Shown piece by piece: positions 1-8,433 of a stretch of DNA of 64,000 nt. The first letter of the stretch is position 1. Each line of letters opens with the position of its first letter. Under the pieces are notes generated by a model. The model saw only the letters and a program-made list of their open reading frames with translations. It ran no database searches and was not told the DNA's origin. The DNA is from Mesorhizobium sp. L-8-3 (lineage in GTDB: Bacteria; Pseudomonadota; Alphaproteobacteria; Rhizobiales; Rhizobiaceae), in NCBI RefSeq assembly GCF_016756615.1, contig NZ_AP023262.1, positions 6,759,501-6,823,500 on the forward strand, given 5' to 3'. Position numbers and translations under genes: made by a program.

Positions 1-845
1 GTGACGGTCACCCCTTTCGCAGCGACCGGCTTGCCCATCATGTCGCGCAGGAAACTTGTCTTGCGCGCCACCGATGCGCCATTGATCGCGCCCGCGAGAT
101 GGCCGGCGATGCCGCGCGCGACCCTGGGATCGAAGATCACGCTGACCGGCCCGGTCGTGGCCTTGCGCGCGTTGAGCCGCTTGACGGCGCGTTCGCCGGC
201 GTTGCGTCCGATCGTCTCGGGCGAATCGAGATCGGAATAATAGAGGCGCGAGGAAAAGTCGTAGTCGCGCTCCATGCCCGTGCCCTCGCCCGCGATGGCG
301 CTCACCGAACGCGAGAAGCGGGTCGCCACGTAGCGGCCGACGAAACCGTGCGAGGTGGCGAGCACCAGACCGCCCAGGCCGGCGCTCGCGCCACTGCCGC
401 CAGAATTGGTGACGCCGCCGACGGCGAGCGCCGCGGCCTCCGCCGCGAGCGCGGTTTCCTTCAAGGTCTCGGCCGGGACCGCGGTGCCGTCGAACAGGTC
501 GAGATCGCGGATGGACCTCGCCAGGCGCGACGGATCGGCGAGCCCCTGGAAAGGATCCTCCGGCGAAACCCTGGCCATCGCCACGGCCCGCTCCGCCAGC
601 GCGGCCGGGTCGGCGGAGGCCGTCGCCGAGACGCTGGCCACCCTCCGGCCGACGAAGACCCGCAGGGCAACGTCCTCGCTTTCGGAGGCTTCGGTGCCCT
701 CGACCTTGCCGAGACGGACGGAGACACTGGTGGAGCGGCCAAGCATGGCGACGGCATCGGCGGCGTCGGCACCGGCCTTGCGGGCGGCCTCGACGAGGGC
801 CGACACGCGGTCGGCGAGCTTGGCAGTATCGACGATATCGGTCAT
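1..845 (-). CDS. pmbA: TldE/PmbA-type metallopeptidase-family protein (partial, 3' end outside window)
   Basis: Reading down from an ATG at 845, the first 281 codons match the PmbA/TldE family. In E. coli the TldD-TldE pair matures peptides such as microcin B17 and degrades antitoxins; TldE is the partner lacking the metal site. Recognisable here are the N-terminal segment with GRSTSVSVRLGKVE, the VFVGRRVASVS strand and the GLVLATSHGFVGRY region. A GAGAG ribosome site lies just upstream of the start. The gene runs off the left edge, so its C-terminal third cannot be seen. It diverges from the antiporter gene across 135 bp. The family call is from pattern recognition; pairing with a tldD elsewhere is inferred. 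Confidence 0.85.
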   Translation of the reverse strand, partial: MTDIVDTAKLADRVSALVEAARKAGADAADAVAMLGRSTSVSVRLGKVEGTEASESEDVALRVFVGRRVASVSATASADPAALAERAVAMARVSPEDPFQGLADPSRLARSIRDLDLFDGTAVPAETLKETALAAEAAALAVGGVTNSGGSGASAGLGGLVLATSHGFVGRYVATRFSRSVSAIAGEGTGMERDYDFSSRLYYSDLDSPETIGRNAGERAVKRLNARKATTGPVSVIFDPRVARGIAGHLAGAINGASVARKTSFLRDMMGKPVAAKGVTV

Positions 846-980
846 CTTGCTCTCGATCTTTTGGCGGGGCGATTTGCGCCTCGCCTCAAGACACCCATCT
901 ATTGTTCCGACCATGCTTGCGCAATGGGGAGGTGACGCGCTGTCGCGCCGCCTTCCGTCACGTTTCGAGGGATACCGGCG

Positions 981-2816
981 GTGGAAGAGGCGACGATCTA
1001 TTCAGAGGTGCTGCTGCTGCTCGCCGGAGCGGTATTCGCCGCTCCGCTCTTCAAGCGCCTCGGGCTCGGCACCATTCTGGGCTATCTGGCCGCCGGCATC
1101 GTCATCGGGCCGGTCGCCCGGCTGGTGACGGGCGGCGACGAGTTCCTGCATGTCTCGGAGCTCGGCATCGTCTTCCTTCTTTTCATCATCGGACTCGAGC
1201 TCAAGCCTTCACGGCTATGGGCCCTGCGGCACCAGATCTTCGGCCTGGGCCTGACCCAGGTGCTGGCGAGCGGGCTGGCGCTCGCCGTGCTCGGCCACAT
1301 GCTGGCCGGCCTGTCCTGGCCTGCGGCGATCGTCGCCGGCTCAGGCCTGGCGCTCTCCTCGACCGCCTTCGCCATGCAGACGCTGGAGCAGCAGGGCGCC
1401 ACCAACACGCTGCACGGGCAGCGGACGTTCGCGATACTGCTGTTCCAGGATCTGGCGATCGTGCCGCTCCTGGCGCTGATCCCGCTCCTGGCGCCCGACG
1501 CCGAAACGGAGCGTTTTTCGGGACCCATGCAGTTCGGCATCGCCGTCACCGCGGTGGCGGCGCTGCTTTTCGCCGGACGCTATCTCCTCAATCCGCTGTT
1601 CCGCATCATCGCCAACACCGGCGCCAAGGAAGCGATGATCGCGGCCGCCCTGCTCGTCGTGCTGGGAGCGGCCACATTGATGCAGTTCGCCGGGCTCTCC
1701 ATGGCGATGGGCGCCTTCATCGCCGGCGTGATGCTGGCCGAATCGTCCTACCGCCACGAGTTGGAGGCCGATATCGAGCCGTTCCGCGGCGTGTTGCTCG
1801 GCCTGTTCTTCATGGCCGTCGGCCTGTCGCTCGACCTGTCGGTGGTGCTGAAGAACTGGCTGACCATTCTCCTCGCCGTGCCGGTGCTGATGGCGGTGAA
1901 GGTGGCGACCACCTATCTGGGCTGCCGGCTGTTCGGCGCAGCTCGCAACGATGCGGTGCTTACCGCCTTCCTGCTGCCGCAGGGCGGCGAGTTCGCCTTT
2001 GTGCTGTTCACCACGGCTGCGGCCGCATCGATCTTTTCCGGCGAGACGGCACCGCTGCTCATCGCCATCGTCACCTGTTCCATGGCGCTGATGCCGCTGG
2101 TGACGCCGCTATCCACCTTCCTGACCTCACCGGAGCCGGAGGACAAGATGGAAGAGGATTTCGACGGAGCCGGCGCCGGCGTGCTGATGATCGGGTTCTC
2201 GCGTTTCGGCCAGATCGCGTCGCAGATCCTTCTGACCGGCGGCTCGGAAGTGACCGTCATCGAGAATTCCGCGGAACGGGTCCGCAGCGCGTCGAAATTC
2301 GGCTTCCGCATCTATTTCGGTGACGGTACCCGCAAGGACGTGCTCGAGGCGGCAGGCATCCGCAAGGCAAGGCTGGTGGCGGTCTGCACGAACCGGCGCG
2401 AGACCACCGACAGAATCGTCGATCTGATCCAGAGCGAATTTCCCGAGGTGAGGCTCTTCGTCCGCTCCTACGACCGCATCCACACACTCGAGCTCAGGGC
2501 CAAGGGAGTCGAGTACGAAATCCGCGAGACGCTCGAATCCGGGCTTGTGTTCGGCCGCGAGACGCTCGAGGCGCTCGGCACGGACGAGGAGACCGCACAG
2601 GCGATCCTCGAGGATGTGCGCCGCCGCGACGAGGAGCGGCTCGAGTTGCAGGCACTCGGTGATTGGGAAGGCAGCCTCAACCGCTGGCATACGAAACCGG
2701 TGACGCCTGAGCCACTGGTCAAGCCGGCGCGCGAGGCCAAGCGCCTTGACAAGGCGGCGGAGGAGGCCAAAACCGCTGAGGGCTCGGTTGGGGATTCCGC
2801 CCCGGCGAGCATGTGA
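981..2816 (+). CDS. CPA2-family K+/H+ antiporter with TrkA-N domain (Kef-type)
   Basis: This 611-residue inner-membrane protein has about 12-13 hydrophobic segments over residues 5-385 (Na_H_Exchanger domain). A cytoplasmic Rossmann TrkA-N domain follows from about residue 393, with the nucleotide-binding loop GFSRFG and the acidic end VIENSAERV. This is the KefB/KefC architecture: potassium efflux coupled to proton entry, gated by nucleotides or glutathione conjugates in characterised members. The GTG start at 981 follows a GAGGGATA ribosome site. The C-terminal 50 residues are Lys/Glu/Ala rich and probably disordered. No KefF/KefG ancillary gene is adjacent, so glutathione gating is not established. 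Whether it is KefB or KefC cannot be decided. Confidence 0.9.
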   Translation: MEEATIYSEVLLLLAGAVFAAPLFKRLGLGTILGYLAAGIVIGPVARLVTGGDEFLHVSELGIVFLLFIIGLELKPSRLWALRHQIFGLGLTQVLASGLALAVLGHMLAGLSWPAAIVAGSGLALSSTAFAMQTLEQQGATNTLHGQRTFAILLFQDLAIVPLLALIPLLAPDAETERFSGPMQFGIAVTAVAALLFAGRYLLNPLFRIIANTGAKEAMIAAALLVVLGAATLMQFAGLSMAMGAFIAGVMLAESSYRHELEADIEPFRGVLLGLFFMAVGLSLDLSVVLKNWLTILLAVPVLMAVKVATTYLGCRLFGAARNDAVLTAFLLPQGGEFAFVLFTTAAAASIFSGETAPLLIAIVTCSMALMPLVTPLSTFLTSPEPEDKMEEDFDGAGAGVLMIGFSRFGQIASQILLTGGSEVTVIENSAERVRSASKFGFRIYFGDGTRKDVLEAAGIRKARLVAVCTNRRETTDRIVDLIQSEFPEVRLFVRSYDRIHTLELRAKGVEYEIRETLESGLVFGRETLEALGTDEETAQAILEDVRRRDEERLELQALGDWEGSLNRWHTKPVTPEPLVKPAREAKRLDKAAEEAKTAEGSVGDSAPASM

Positions 2817-2909
2817 GACGTCCGTCCGGCTCCTGCGGAGGCCGTGATCGACGGCAGCGGATCCCTCCATCCGGGGAAGGCCGCGCACCGGTCCGAGGGG
2901 AGGATCATT

Positions 2910-4361
2910 GTGAGCGAGGAGCCGGCTTCCGGCCGACAGCAAGCGGCAGCGGGCCGTCCGGCCAAATTCACGACCGGCTCGACGCTGCGCCATGTCGTCG
3001 TGATGACGGCGACGGGCTCGATCGGGCTGATCGCCATCTTCGTCGTCGACGCGCTCAACCTCTTCTACATATCGCTTCTCGGCGTTCAGGAGCTCGCCGC
3101 GGCGATCGGTTTCTCGGCGACGCTGCTGTTCTTCACCGTGTCGATCGCCATCGGGCTCACCATCGCCTGCGGCGCGCTGGTATCGCGCTGCCTTGGCCGC
3201 GGCAGCCGAGAAGAGGCCGCAGCGATGGGCGGCGCCTCGATGGTGTTTATGGGTGTATCGACCGGCACCATCACGCTTGCCGCCTGGCCGTTCCTCGGGG
3301 ACCTCCTCGCCCTTCTCGGCGCCGAGGGCGAGACGCTCGAACTGTCGCTCCGTTTCCTGCAGATCGTCATCCCGTCGACGCCGATCGTGGCGCTTGGCAT
3401 GTGCACGACAGGCATCCTGCGCGGCGTCGGCGATGCCAAGCGCGCAATGTATGTGACGCTCGGCAGTGGACTTGCCGCCGCGGTCTTCGACCCGATCCTG
3501 ATCTTCGGCTTCGACATGGGGCTCGACGGCGCCGCGGTTTCAACGGTGTTGTCGCGCATCGTCATGCTGGCGATCGGCATTCACGGCGCCCATGCCGTGC
3601 ACCGGCTTATCCGCCTTCCCGACCGGGAGCGTCTCGCCGCGGCGTTCCGCCCATTCTTCGCGATCGCCCTGCCGTCGGTGCTCACCCAGATCGCGACGCC
3701 GGTGGGCAACGCCTATGTGACCGCCGAGATCTCTGCCTTCGGCGTCGACGCGGTGGCGGGATGGGCCATCATCGGGCGCCTGACCCCTGTCGCCTTCGGC
3801 GTGATCTTCGCGCTTTCGGGAGCCGTCGGACCGATCCTCGGCCAGAATTACGGGGCCGGCAGGTTCGACCGGCTCACGGCCGTCATGCGCGACAGCCTCG
3901 GGGTCACCATCGCCTATGTTCTGGCCGTCTGGGCCCTGCTCGCCATCTTCGCCGGACCGGTCGCCGCCTTGTTCGGCGCCGGCGCCGAGGCGCGCGACCT
4001 CGTCATCTTCTTCTGCCATTTCGCCGCGGGAAGCTTCCTGTTCAACGGCGCGATCTTCGTGTCGAGCGCGGCCTTCAACAATCTCGGCTTCCCGACCTAT
4101 TCGACACTCTTCAACTGGGGACGTTCGACGCTCGGCACAATCCCGTTCGTCTGGATGGGCGCGCAGCTCTGGGGCGCGACTGGCGTGATCGCCGGCTGGG
4201 CGCTGGGAGCCGTCGTGTTCGGCGTGGTCTCCGTGCTGGTCTGCTTCCGGGTGATGCGCAAGATCGCCCGCAGCCAGCCCCAGACGGACGACACGCTGCC
4301 GCCCCCGCCGCCTTCGGCGCAATCACCCTTCTCCGCCGGCAAGGCGGCGACGCTGCCTTGA
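2910..4361 (+). CDS. MATE-family multidrug efflux transporter
   Basis: The protein is hydrophobic throughout, with about 12 membrane segments and the MATE signature spacing (two MatE repeats, roughly residues 25-190 and 245-405). It probably exports cationic drugs in exchange for Na+ or H+. I chose the GTG at 2910 (483 aa) over an in-frame ATG at 2844. A strong GAGGGGAGGA ribosome site (2894-2904) sits at the right distance, and the 22 extra residues are not hydrophobic or conserved-looking. The C-terminus is Pro-rich (TLPPPPPSAQS). The stop codon TGA shares its last base with a RIME1-like palindromic repeat. The 3' end converges on the ABC-F gene. Confidence 0.88.
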   Translation: MSEEPASGRQQAAAGRPAKFTTGSTLRHVVVMTATGSIGLIAIFVVDALNLFYISLLGVQELAAAIGFSATLLFFTVSIAIGLTIACGALVSRCLGRGSREEAAAMGGASMVFMGVSTGTITLAAWPFLGDLLALLGAEGETLELSLRFLQIVIPSTPIVALGMCTTGILRGVGDAKRAMYVTLGSGLAAAVFDPILIFGFDMGLDGAAVSTVLSRIVMLAIGIHGAHAVHRLIRLPDRERLAAAFRPFFAIALPSVLTQIATPVGNAYVTAEISAFGVDAVAGWAIIGRLTPVAFGVIFALSGAVGPILGQNYGAGRFDRLTAVMRDSLGVTIAYVLAVWALLAIFAGPVAALFGAGAEARDLVIFFCHFAAGSFLFNGAIFVSSAAFNNLGFPTYSTLFNWGRSTLGTIPFVWMGAQLWGATGVIAGWALGAVVFGVVSVLVCFRVMRKIARSQPQTDDTLPPPPPSAQSPFSAGKAATLP

Positions 4362-4470
4362 AGCATGTCTCCCGAAAGTGTGCCGCGGTTTCGGGATAAA
4401 GACATGCGCAAAATCAAGCTTCTACCGCGTGTCGCGTGAATCCTTTTTCAGGCGACACGCGGTAGAACGC
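4361..4470. repeat. RIME1-like double-palindrome intergenic repeat, copy A
   Basis: This is a 110-bp element made of two hairpins. The first has arms GCATGTC/GACATGC enclosing CCCGAAA/TTTCGGG. The second has a perfect 14-bp arm pair, CTACCGCGTGTCGC/GCGACACGCGGTAG. A closely related copy is at 55351-55450. The size and two-palindrome design fit the Rhizobium-specific intergenic mosaic element RIME1; that name is from memory of the family, not a search. The first base of the element is the last base of the MATE stop codon. It fills most of the gap between two convergent genes and could act as a bidirectional 3' end. Confidence 0.85.
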
Positions 4471-4499
4471 CACGCTTCCGACGCGACAAGGCGGCGCCG

Positions 4500-6122
4500 T
4501 CAGCTCCGCAGGCCAGGCGCCTCCTGGCCGGTGCGCGCGACATATTCCGTATAGCCTCCGCCATAGGTGTGGACGCCGTCGGGCGTAAGTTCCAGCACCC
4601 GGTTGGAGAGCGCGGCGAGGAAGTGGCGATCGTGCGAGACGAACAGCATCGTGCCCTCGAACTGTGACAGCGCACCGATCAGCATCTCCTTGGTGGCCAT
4701 GTCGAGATGGTTGGTGGGCTCGTCCAGCACCAGGAAATTCGGCGGATCGAACAGCATCCGCGCCATCACCAGGCGTGCCTTCTCGCCGCCCGAAAGCACC
4801 CGGCATTTCTTCTCGATATCGTCGCCCGAGAAACCGAAGCAGCCGGCGAGCGCGCGCAGCGGCGCCTGGCCCGCCTGGGGGAAGGCATCTTCGAGAAACT
4901 GGAAGACGGTGCGGTCGCCGTCCAGCAGTTCCATGGCGTGCTGGGCGAAATAGCCCATCTTCACGCTGGGACCGCGCGACACGCTGCCCTCGTCCGGCTC
5001 GGCCGCGCCGGCCGCCAGCTTCAGCAGCGTCGACTTGCCCGCGCCGTTGACCCCGAGCACGCACCAGCGCTCCCGGCGTCGGACGTGGAAATCCAGCCCC
5101 TCATAGATGGTGCGGCTGCCATAGCGCTTCCGCACGTTCCTGAGGATCGCGACGTCCTCGCCCGAGCGCGGCGCCGGCTGGAATTCGAACTGCACGGTCT
5201 GGCGGCGTTTCGGCGGCTCCACCCTGTCGATCTTCTCCAGCTTCTTGACGCGGCTCTGCACCTGTGCGGCATGCGAGGCGCGTGCCTTGAAGCGTTCGAT
5301 GAAGCCGATCTCCTTGGCGAGCATCGCCTGCTGGCGCTCGAACTGGGCCTGCTGCTGCCTGTCGGCGACCGCACGCTGCTGCTGGTAGAATTCGTAATCG
5401 CCGGAATAGGCCGTCAGCGCGCCGCCGTCGATCTCGACGATCTTGCCGACGATGCGGTTCATGAACTCGCGGTCGTGCGAGGTCATCAGAAGCGCGCCGT
5501 CATAGGCCTTCAGGAACTCCTCGAGCCAGATCAGGCTCTCCAGGTCGAGGTGGTTGCTCGGTTCGTCGAGCAGCATGACATCGGGGCGCATCAGCAGGAT
5601 CCGGCCCAGCGCCACGCGCATCTTCCAGCCGCCCGACAGCGCGCCGACGTCGCCGTCCATCATCTCCTGGCTGAAGCCGAGGCCGTCGAGCACCTCGCGG
5701 GCCCGGCCGTCCAGGGCATAACCGTCGAGCTCTTCGAAGCGCGCCTGCGCCTCGCCGTAACGCGTGACGATGTCGTCCATCTCGTCGGCGCGCGCGGGGT
5801 CGCCCATGGCGGCCTCCAAGTCCCGCATCTCGGCTGCCAGCGCGCTGACGGGACCGACGCCCTCCATGACTTCGGTGACGACGCTGCGGCCCTCAATGTC
5901 GCCGACGTCCTGGCTGAAATAGCCGATGGTCACGCCGCGATCGACGGACACCTGGCCCTCGTCGGGCAGTTCCTGCCCGGTGATCAGCCGGAACAGCGTC
6001 GTCTTGCCGGCCCCATTGGGGCCGACGAGGCCGACCTTCTCGCCTTTCTGGAGCGCGGCGGAGGCCTCGATGAAGACGATCTGCCTGCCGTTCTGCTTGC
6101 CGATGTTTTCGAGACGAATCAT
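4500..6122 (-). CDS. ABC-F family ATPase (EttA/Uup/YheS-like)
   Basis: This 540-residue protein has two ABC ATPase domains and no membrane segments. Walker A motifs are GPNGAGKTT near residue 35 and GVNGAGKST near residue 350. Signature motifs are LSGGW and LSGGE, and each domain has a Walker B LLDEPSNHLD or VLDEPTNHLD. A charged coiled linker rich in Gln, Arg and Lys (about 240-310) joins them, the hallmark of ABC-F ribosome-associated factors that bind the E site and resolve stalled or antibiotic-bound ribosomes. The length is typical. Subfamily (Uup, YheS or EttA) is not resolved. It may be followed by the repeat-derived hairpins at 4361-4470 as a 3' end. Confidence 0.9.
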   Translation of the reverse strand: MIRLENIGKQNGRQIVFIEASAALQKGEKVGLVGPNGAGKTTLFRLITGQELPDEGQVSVDRGVTIGYFSQDVGDIEGRSVVTEVMEGVGPVSALAAEMRDLEAAMGDPARADEMDDIVTRYGEAQARFEELDGYALDGRAREVLDGLGFSQEMMDGDVGALSGGWKMRVALGRILLMRPDVMLLDEPSNHLDLESLIWLEEFLKAYDGALLMTSHDREFMNRIVGKIVEIDGGALTAYSGDYEFYQQQRAVADRQQQAQFERQQAMLAKEIGFIERFKARASHAAQVQSRVKKLEKIDRVEPPKRRQTVQFEFQPAPRSGEDVAILRNVRKRYGSRTIYEGLDFHVRRRERWCVLGVNGAGKSTLLKLAAGAAEPDEGSVSRGPSVKMGYFAQHAMELLDGDRTVFQFLEDAFPQAGQAPLRALAGCFGFSGDDIEKKCRVLSGGEKARLVMARMLFDPPNFLVLDEPTNHLDMATKEMLIGALSQFEGTMLFVSHDRHFLAALSNRVLELTPDGVHTYGGGYTEYVARTGQEAPGLRS

Positions 6123-6215
6123 GCCTGCGCGGGCTCCCGGATTTTGGCCCGGCCCTTACGCGATGGGCCGTCCCTGTGGAAGGGCCGGCCCATGGGCAGC
6201 CGATGAAGTCGACCC

Positions 6216-6545
6216 TCAGGCGGGCGCCAGCTTGAGCATCGCGATGTCGACCAGCACCACAACCACGCCGCCGAGCCGCAGCAGGCCGAGCGGCTCGGCG
6301 AACAGGATCACGCCGGCGATCACGGTGCCGGCGGCCCCGATGCCCGTCCACACCGCATAGGCGGTTCCCACCGGCAATGCCTCCAGCACGCGGCCGAGCA
6401 GATAGACGAAGGCGGCAAGAAGCAGGATGGAGACGATGCTCCACCCCGGCCTCGTGTAACCCTCGGCATATTTCATGGAGATCGCCCAGGCGACGTCGAG
6501 CAGGCCCGCCACCAAAAGCAGGATCCAGGCGACGGTGTGGCTCAT
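6216..6545 (-). CDS. Small multidrug resistance (SMR) family transporter, SugE/Gdx-like
   Basis: This 109-residue protein with four hydrophobic helices has the SMR length and pattern. Helix 1 is followed by SMKYAEGYTR, and helix 3 contains the conserved AYAVWTGIGAAGT. Family members are dual-topology proton-coupled exporters of guanidinium or quaternary ammonium compounds. The helix-1 carboxylate that couples proton and substrate is normally Glu (E13/E14); here the aligned residue is Asp17. I start at ATG 6545, one base after the GST stop codon, which implies translational coupling; an in-frame start 4 codons upstream is less likely. It is the second gene of a GST-SMR unit. Substrate is unknown. 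Confidence 0.85.
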   Translation of the reverse strand: MSHTVAWILLLVAGLLDVAWAISMKYAEGYTRPGWSIVSILLLAAFVYLLGRVLEALPVGTAYAVWTGIGAAGTVIAGVILFAEPLGLLRLGGVVVVLVDIAMLKLAPA

Positions 6546-6546
6546 C

Positions 6547-7173
6547 TCAGGCGGCAACCTTCATGCCTTCGGACTGCATCGCCTCGCGCACGCGCGGCCG
6601 CGCGCCGACACGCTCCATGAAGGCGCGCAAATGAGGAAAGCCGGAAAGATCGACCTTGGCGAAGGCGGACCAGCCGACGATGGTGAAGAGATAGGCGTCG
6701 GCGGCGCTGAACCGGTCTCCGGCCAGGAACCGACCCGAACTTGCCAGATGGTCATCGACGAAGGCCAGCCGGCGACCGATGATGCCTCGCGCGACGTCCT
6801 GCGCCTGGGCGCCGTATTCCGGATGGAAGAGCCAGGGGCTGTACATCTTGTGCAGTTCGGTCGCCACGAAGTTCAGCCAGGACTGGAGGCGATAACGCTC
6901 CGGCGTGCCGGCCGGCGGGGCGAGGTCCGCCTCGGGCTTGAGGTCGGCGAGGTACTGCACGATGGCCGTTCCCTCGGTGAGCAAGGAGCCGTCGTCGAGG
7001 CGCAGCGCCGGCACATAACCATTCGGGTTGACCGTGGTGAAGTCGGCACCGGCGTCGGTGACGTGCGGCGATTTCATGATGTCGACCCGCTCCAGTTCGA
7101 GCGGAATGCCCGCCTCCGACGCAACGATATGCGGCGACAGCGAGCAGGTTCCGGTGGCGTAATAGAGCTTCAT
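6547..7173 (-). CDS. gstA: Beta-class-like glutathione S-transferase
   Basis: The 208-residue protein has a thioredoxin-like N-terminal domain (1-80) and an all-helical C-terminal domain (90-205), the usual cytosolic GST layout. The segment MKLYYATGTCSLSPHI places Cys10 where beta-class bacterial GSTs form mixed disulfides with glutathione. NPNGYVPAL (cis-Pro loop) and DGSLLTEGTAIVQYL (glutathione gamma-Glu binding) are present. It likely conjugates or reduces electrophiles. It is first in a two-gene unit with the SMR transporter and diverges from a LysR gene, so conjugation and export under that regulator is a reasonable inference. Confidence 0.9.
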   Translation of the reverse strand: MKLYYATGTCSLSPHIVASEAGIPLELERVDIMKSPHVTDAGADFTTVNPNGYVPALRLDDGSLLTEGTAIVQYLADLKPEADLAPPAGTPERYRLQSWLNFVATELHKMYSPWLFHPEYGAQAQDVARGIIGRRLAFVDDHLASSGRFLAGDRFSAADAYLFTIVGWSAFAKVDLSGFPHLRAFMERVGARPRVREAMQSEGMKVAA

Positions 7174-7289
7174 GATCTGTCCTTTCTTCCGGACGGGCGC
7201 CGCGCGACATGCGACGGCGTGAACCCGCCTTCGGGAGACAAGCTATTGATTGCGATGCCGCAATGCTCGTTGGAGTTTCGCCAGCCTCA

Positions 7290-7305
7290 CTTGCATGACT
7301 GCAAG
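7290..7305. promoter_or_regulatory. Candidate LysR-type operator (T-N11-A box)
   Basis: CTTGCA-TGAC-TGCAAG is a perfect 6-bp-arm palindrome with the T-N11-A form typical of LysR-type regulators. It lies 25 bp before the lysR start (7330) and 117 bp before the divergent gstA start (7173), the usual place for an autoregulatory LysR site. Binding is inferred. Confidence 0.5.
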
Positions 7306-7329
7306 ACTGCGGCGTGCTAGAAATCTGAC

Positions 7330-8241
7330 ATGGACGACTGGAACGATTTGCGGCTGGTGCTTGCCGTGGCCAGAGCCGGCAGCCTGACGGCGGCGGCCGG
7401 AGCCCTCGGCATCGATCACTCGACGGTGTTTCGCCGGCTGAACGCCTTGGAGGCGCGGCTCGGCGTGCGCCTGTTCGAGCGCCTGCCGGGAGGGATCTAC
7501 CCAACGACGACCGCGGGCGAGCGCATGGCAGCGGCGGCCGAACGCATGGAGGATGAGGCGGTCGCCGTGGCGCGCGACATCGCCGGCAGCGACCGGCGGC
7601 TCTCGGGCCGGCTGCGCGTGACCTCGTCGGAGACACTGGCCTACAGCAGGCTCACCGGGCACCTCGCGGCGTTCCGGAAGGCACATCCCGGCATCGTGGT
7701 CGAACTCGCGATCGAGAACCGCGTGCTCAGCCTCTCGCGCCGCGAAGCCGACATCGCGCTGCGCCCAATGCGGCCGAAGGAAGGCGATCTCTGGGGCCGC
7801 AAGCTTGCAGCCGTGGCCTGGACCCTCTTTGCTTCCGCCGCCTATCTCGACGCATCAGGCGGGCCGATCCACGACCCCGAAGGGCTCGACGGTCATGCCC
7901 TCATCGGCTGGGAGGAAACGGCGGCCGCCATGATGGCGGCGGACTGGCTCAACCGCGCCGCACCCGCCGAGGCCTTCGTCTACCGCACGAACAGCCTGGT
8001 CAACCAGGCCGTGGCCGCACGCTCTGGCATCGGCATGGCGCTGCTTCCTTGTTACCTCGGCGATGGCGAGCCCGGCCTCGTTCGCGCGCTTGCCGAGCCG
8101 CTGCCGGACCTCCCGGGCGAGCTGTGGATCGTCACGCATTCCGATCTCAAGGGAACCGCCCGTGTGCGTGCCTTTTTCGACGTCGTCGGCGAAGGCCTCG
8201 CCCGCGAGCGCGACCTGTTCGAGGGTCGACGCAGGAGTTGA
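7330..8241 (+). CDS. LysR-family transcriptional regulator
   Basis: This 303-residue regulator has an N-terminal winged helix (residues 4-62; AGSLTAAAGALGIDHSTVFRRLNALEARLG) and a periplasmic-binding-like effector domain (90-295). It is transcribed away from the gstA-SMR pair across a 156-bp gap holding a T-N11-A palindrome, so it probably controls that pair and itself. The recognition helix HSTVFRRL differs from the common QSAVSRQI form, as in the subgroup of LysR proteins annotated near GST and oxidoreductase genes. The ligand is unknown. Confidence 0.88.
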   Translation: MDDWNDLRLVLAVARAGSLTAAAGALGIDHSTVFRRLNALEARLGVRLFERLPGGIYPTTTAGERMAAAAERMEDEAVAVARDIAGSDRRLSGRLRVTSSETLAYSRLTGHLAAFRKAHPGIVVELAIENRVLSLSRREADIALRPMRPKEGDLWGRKLAAVAWTLFASAAYLDASGGPIHDPEGLDGHALIGWEETAAAMMAADWLNRAAPAEAFVYRTNSLVNQAVAARSGIGMALLPCYLGDGEPGLVRALAEPLPDLPGELWIVTHSDLKGTARVRAFFDVVGEGLARERDLFEGRRRS

Positions 8242-8433
8242 GCCGCTGCGCTATGCAGCAGAATCTCTTCGAGAGCCAACCGCCCATCTTTCTTGCAAGA
8301 ACTTGCAAAAGCAGCATTTTCCAGACATGGCAATCGCCATGCAAGTATTGCCATCTGCTTGACGCGCCCTTCACCTTGTCGGAAGTTATGACACGATGGC
8401 CGGCGGCGGCCCGATGCGAGGCGGGGTTAATAG

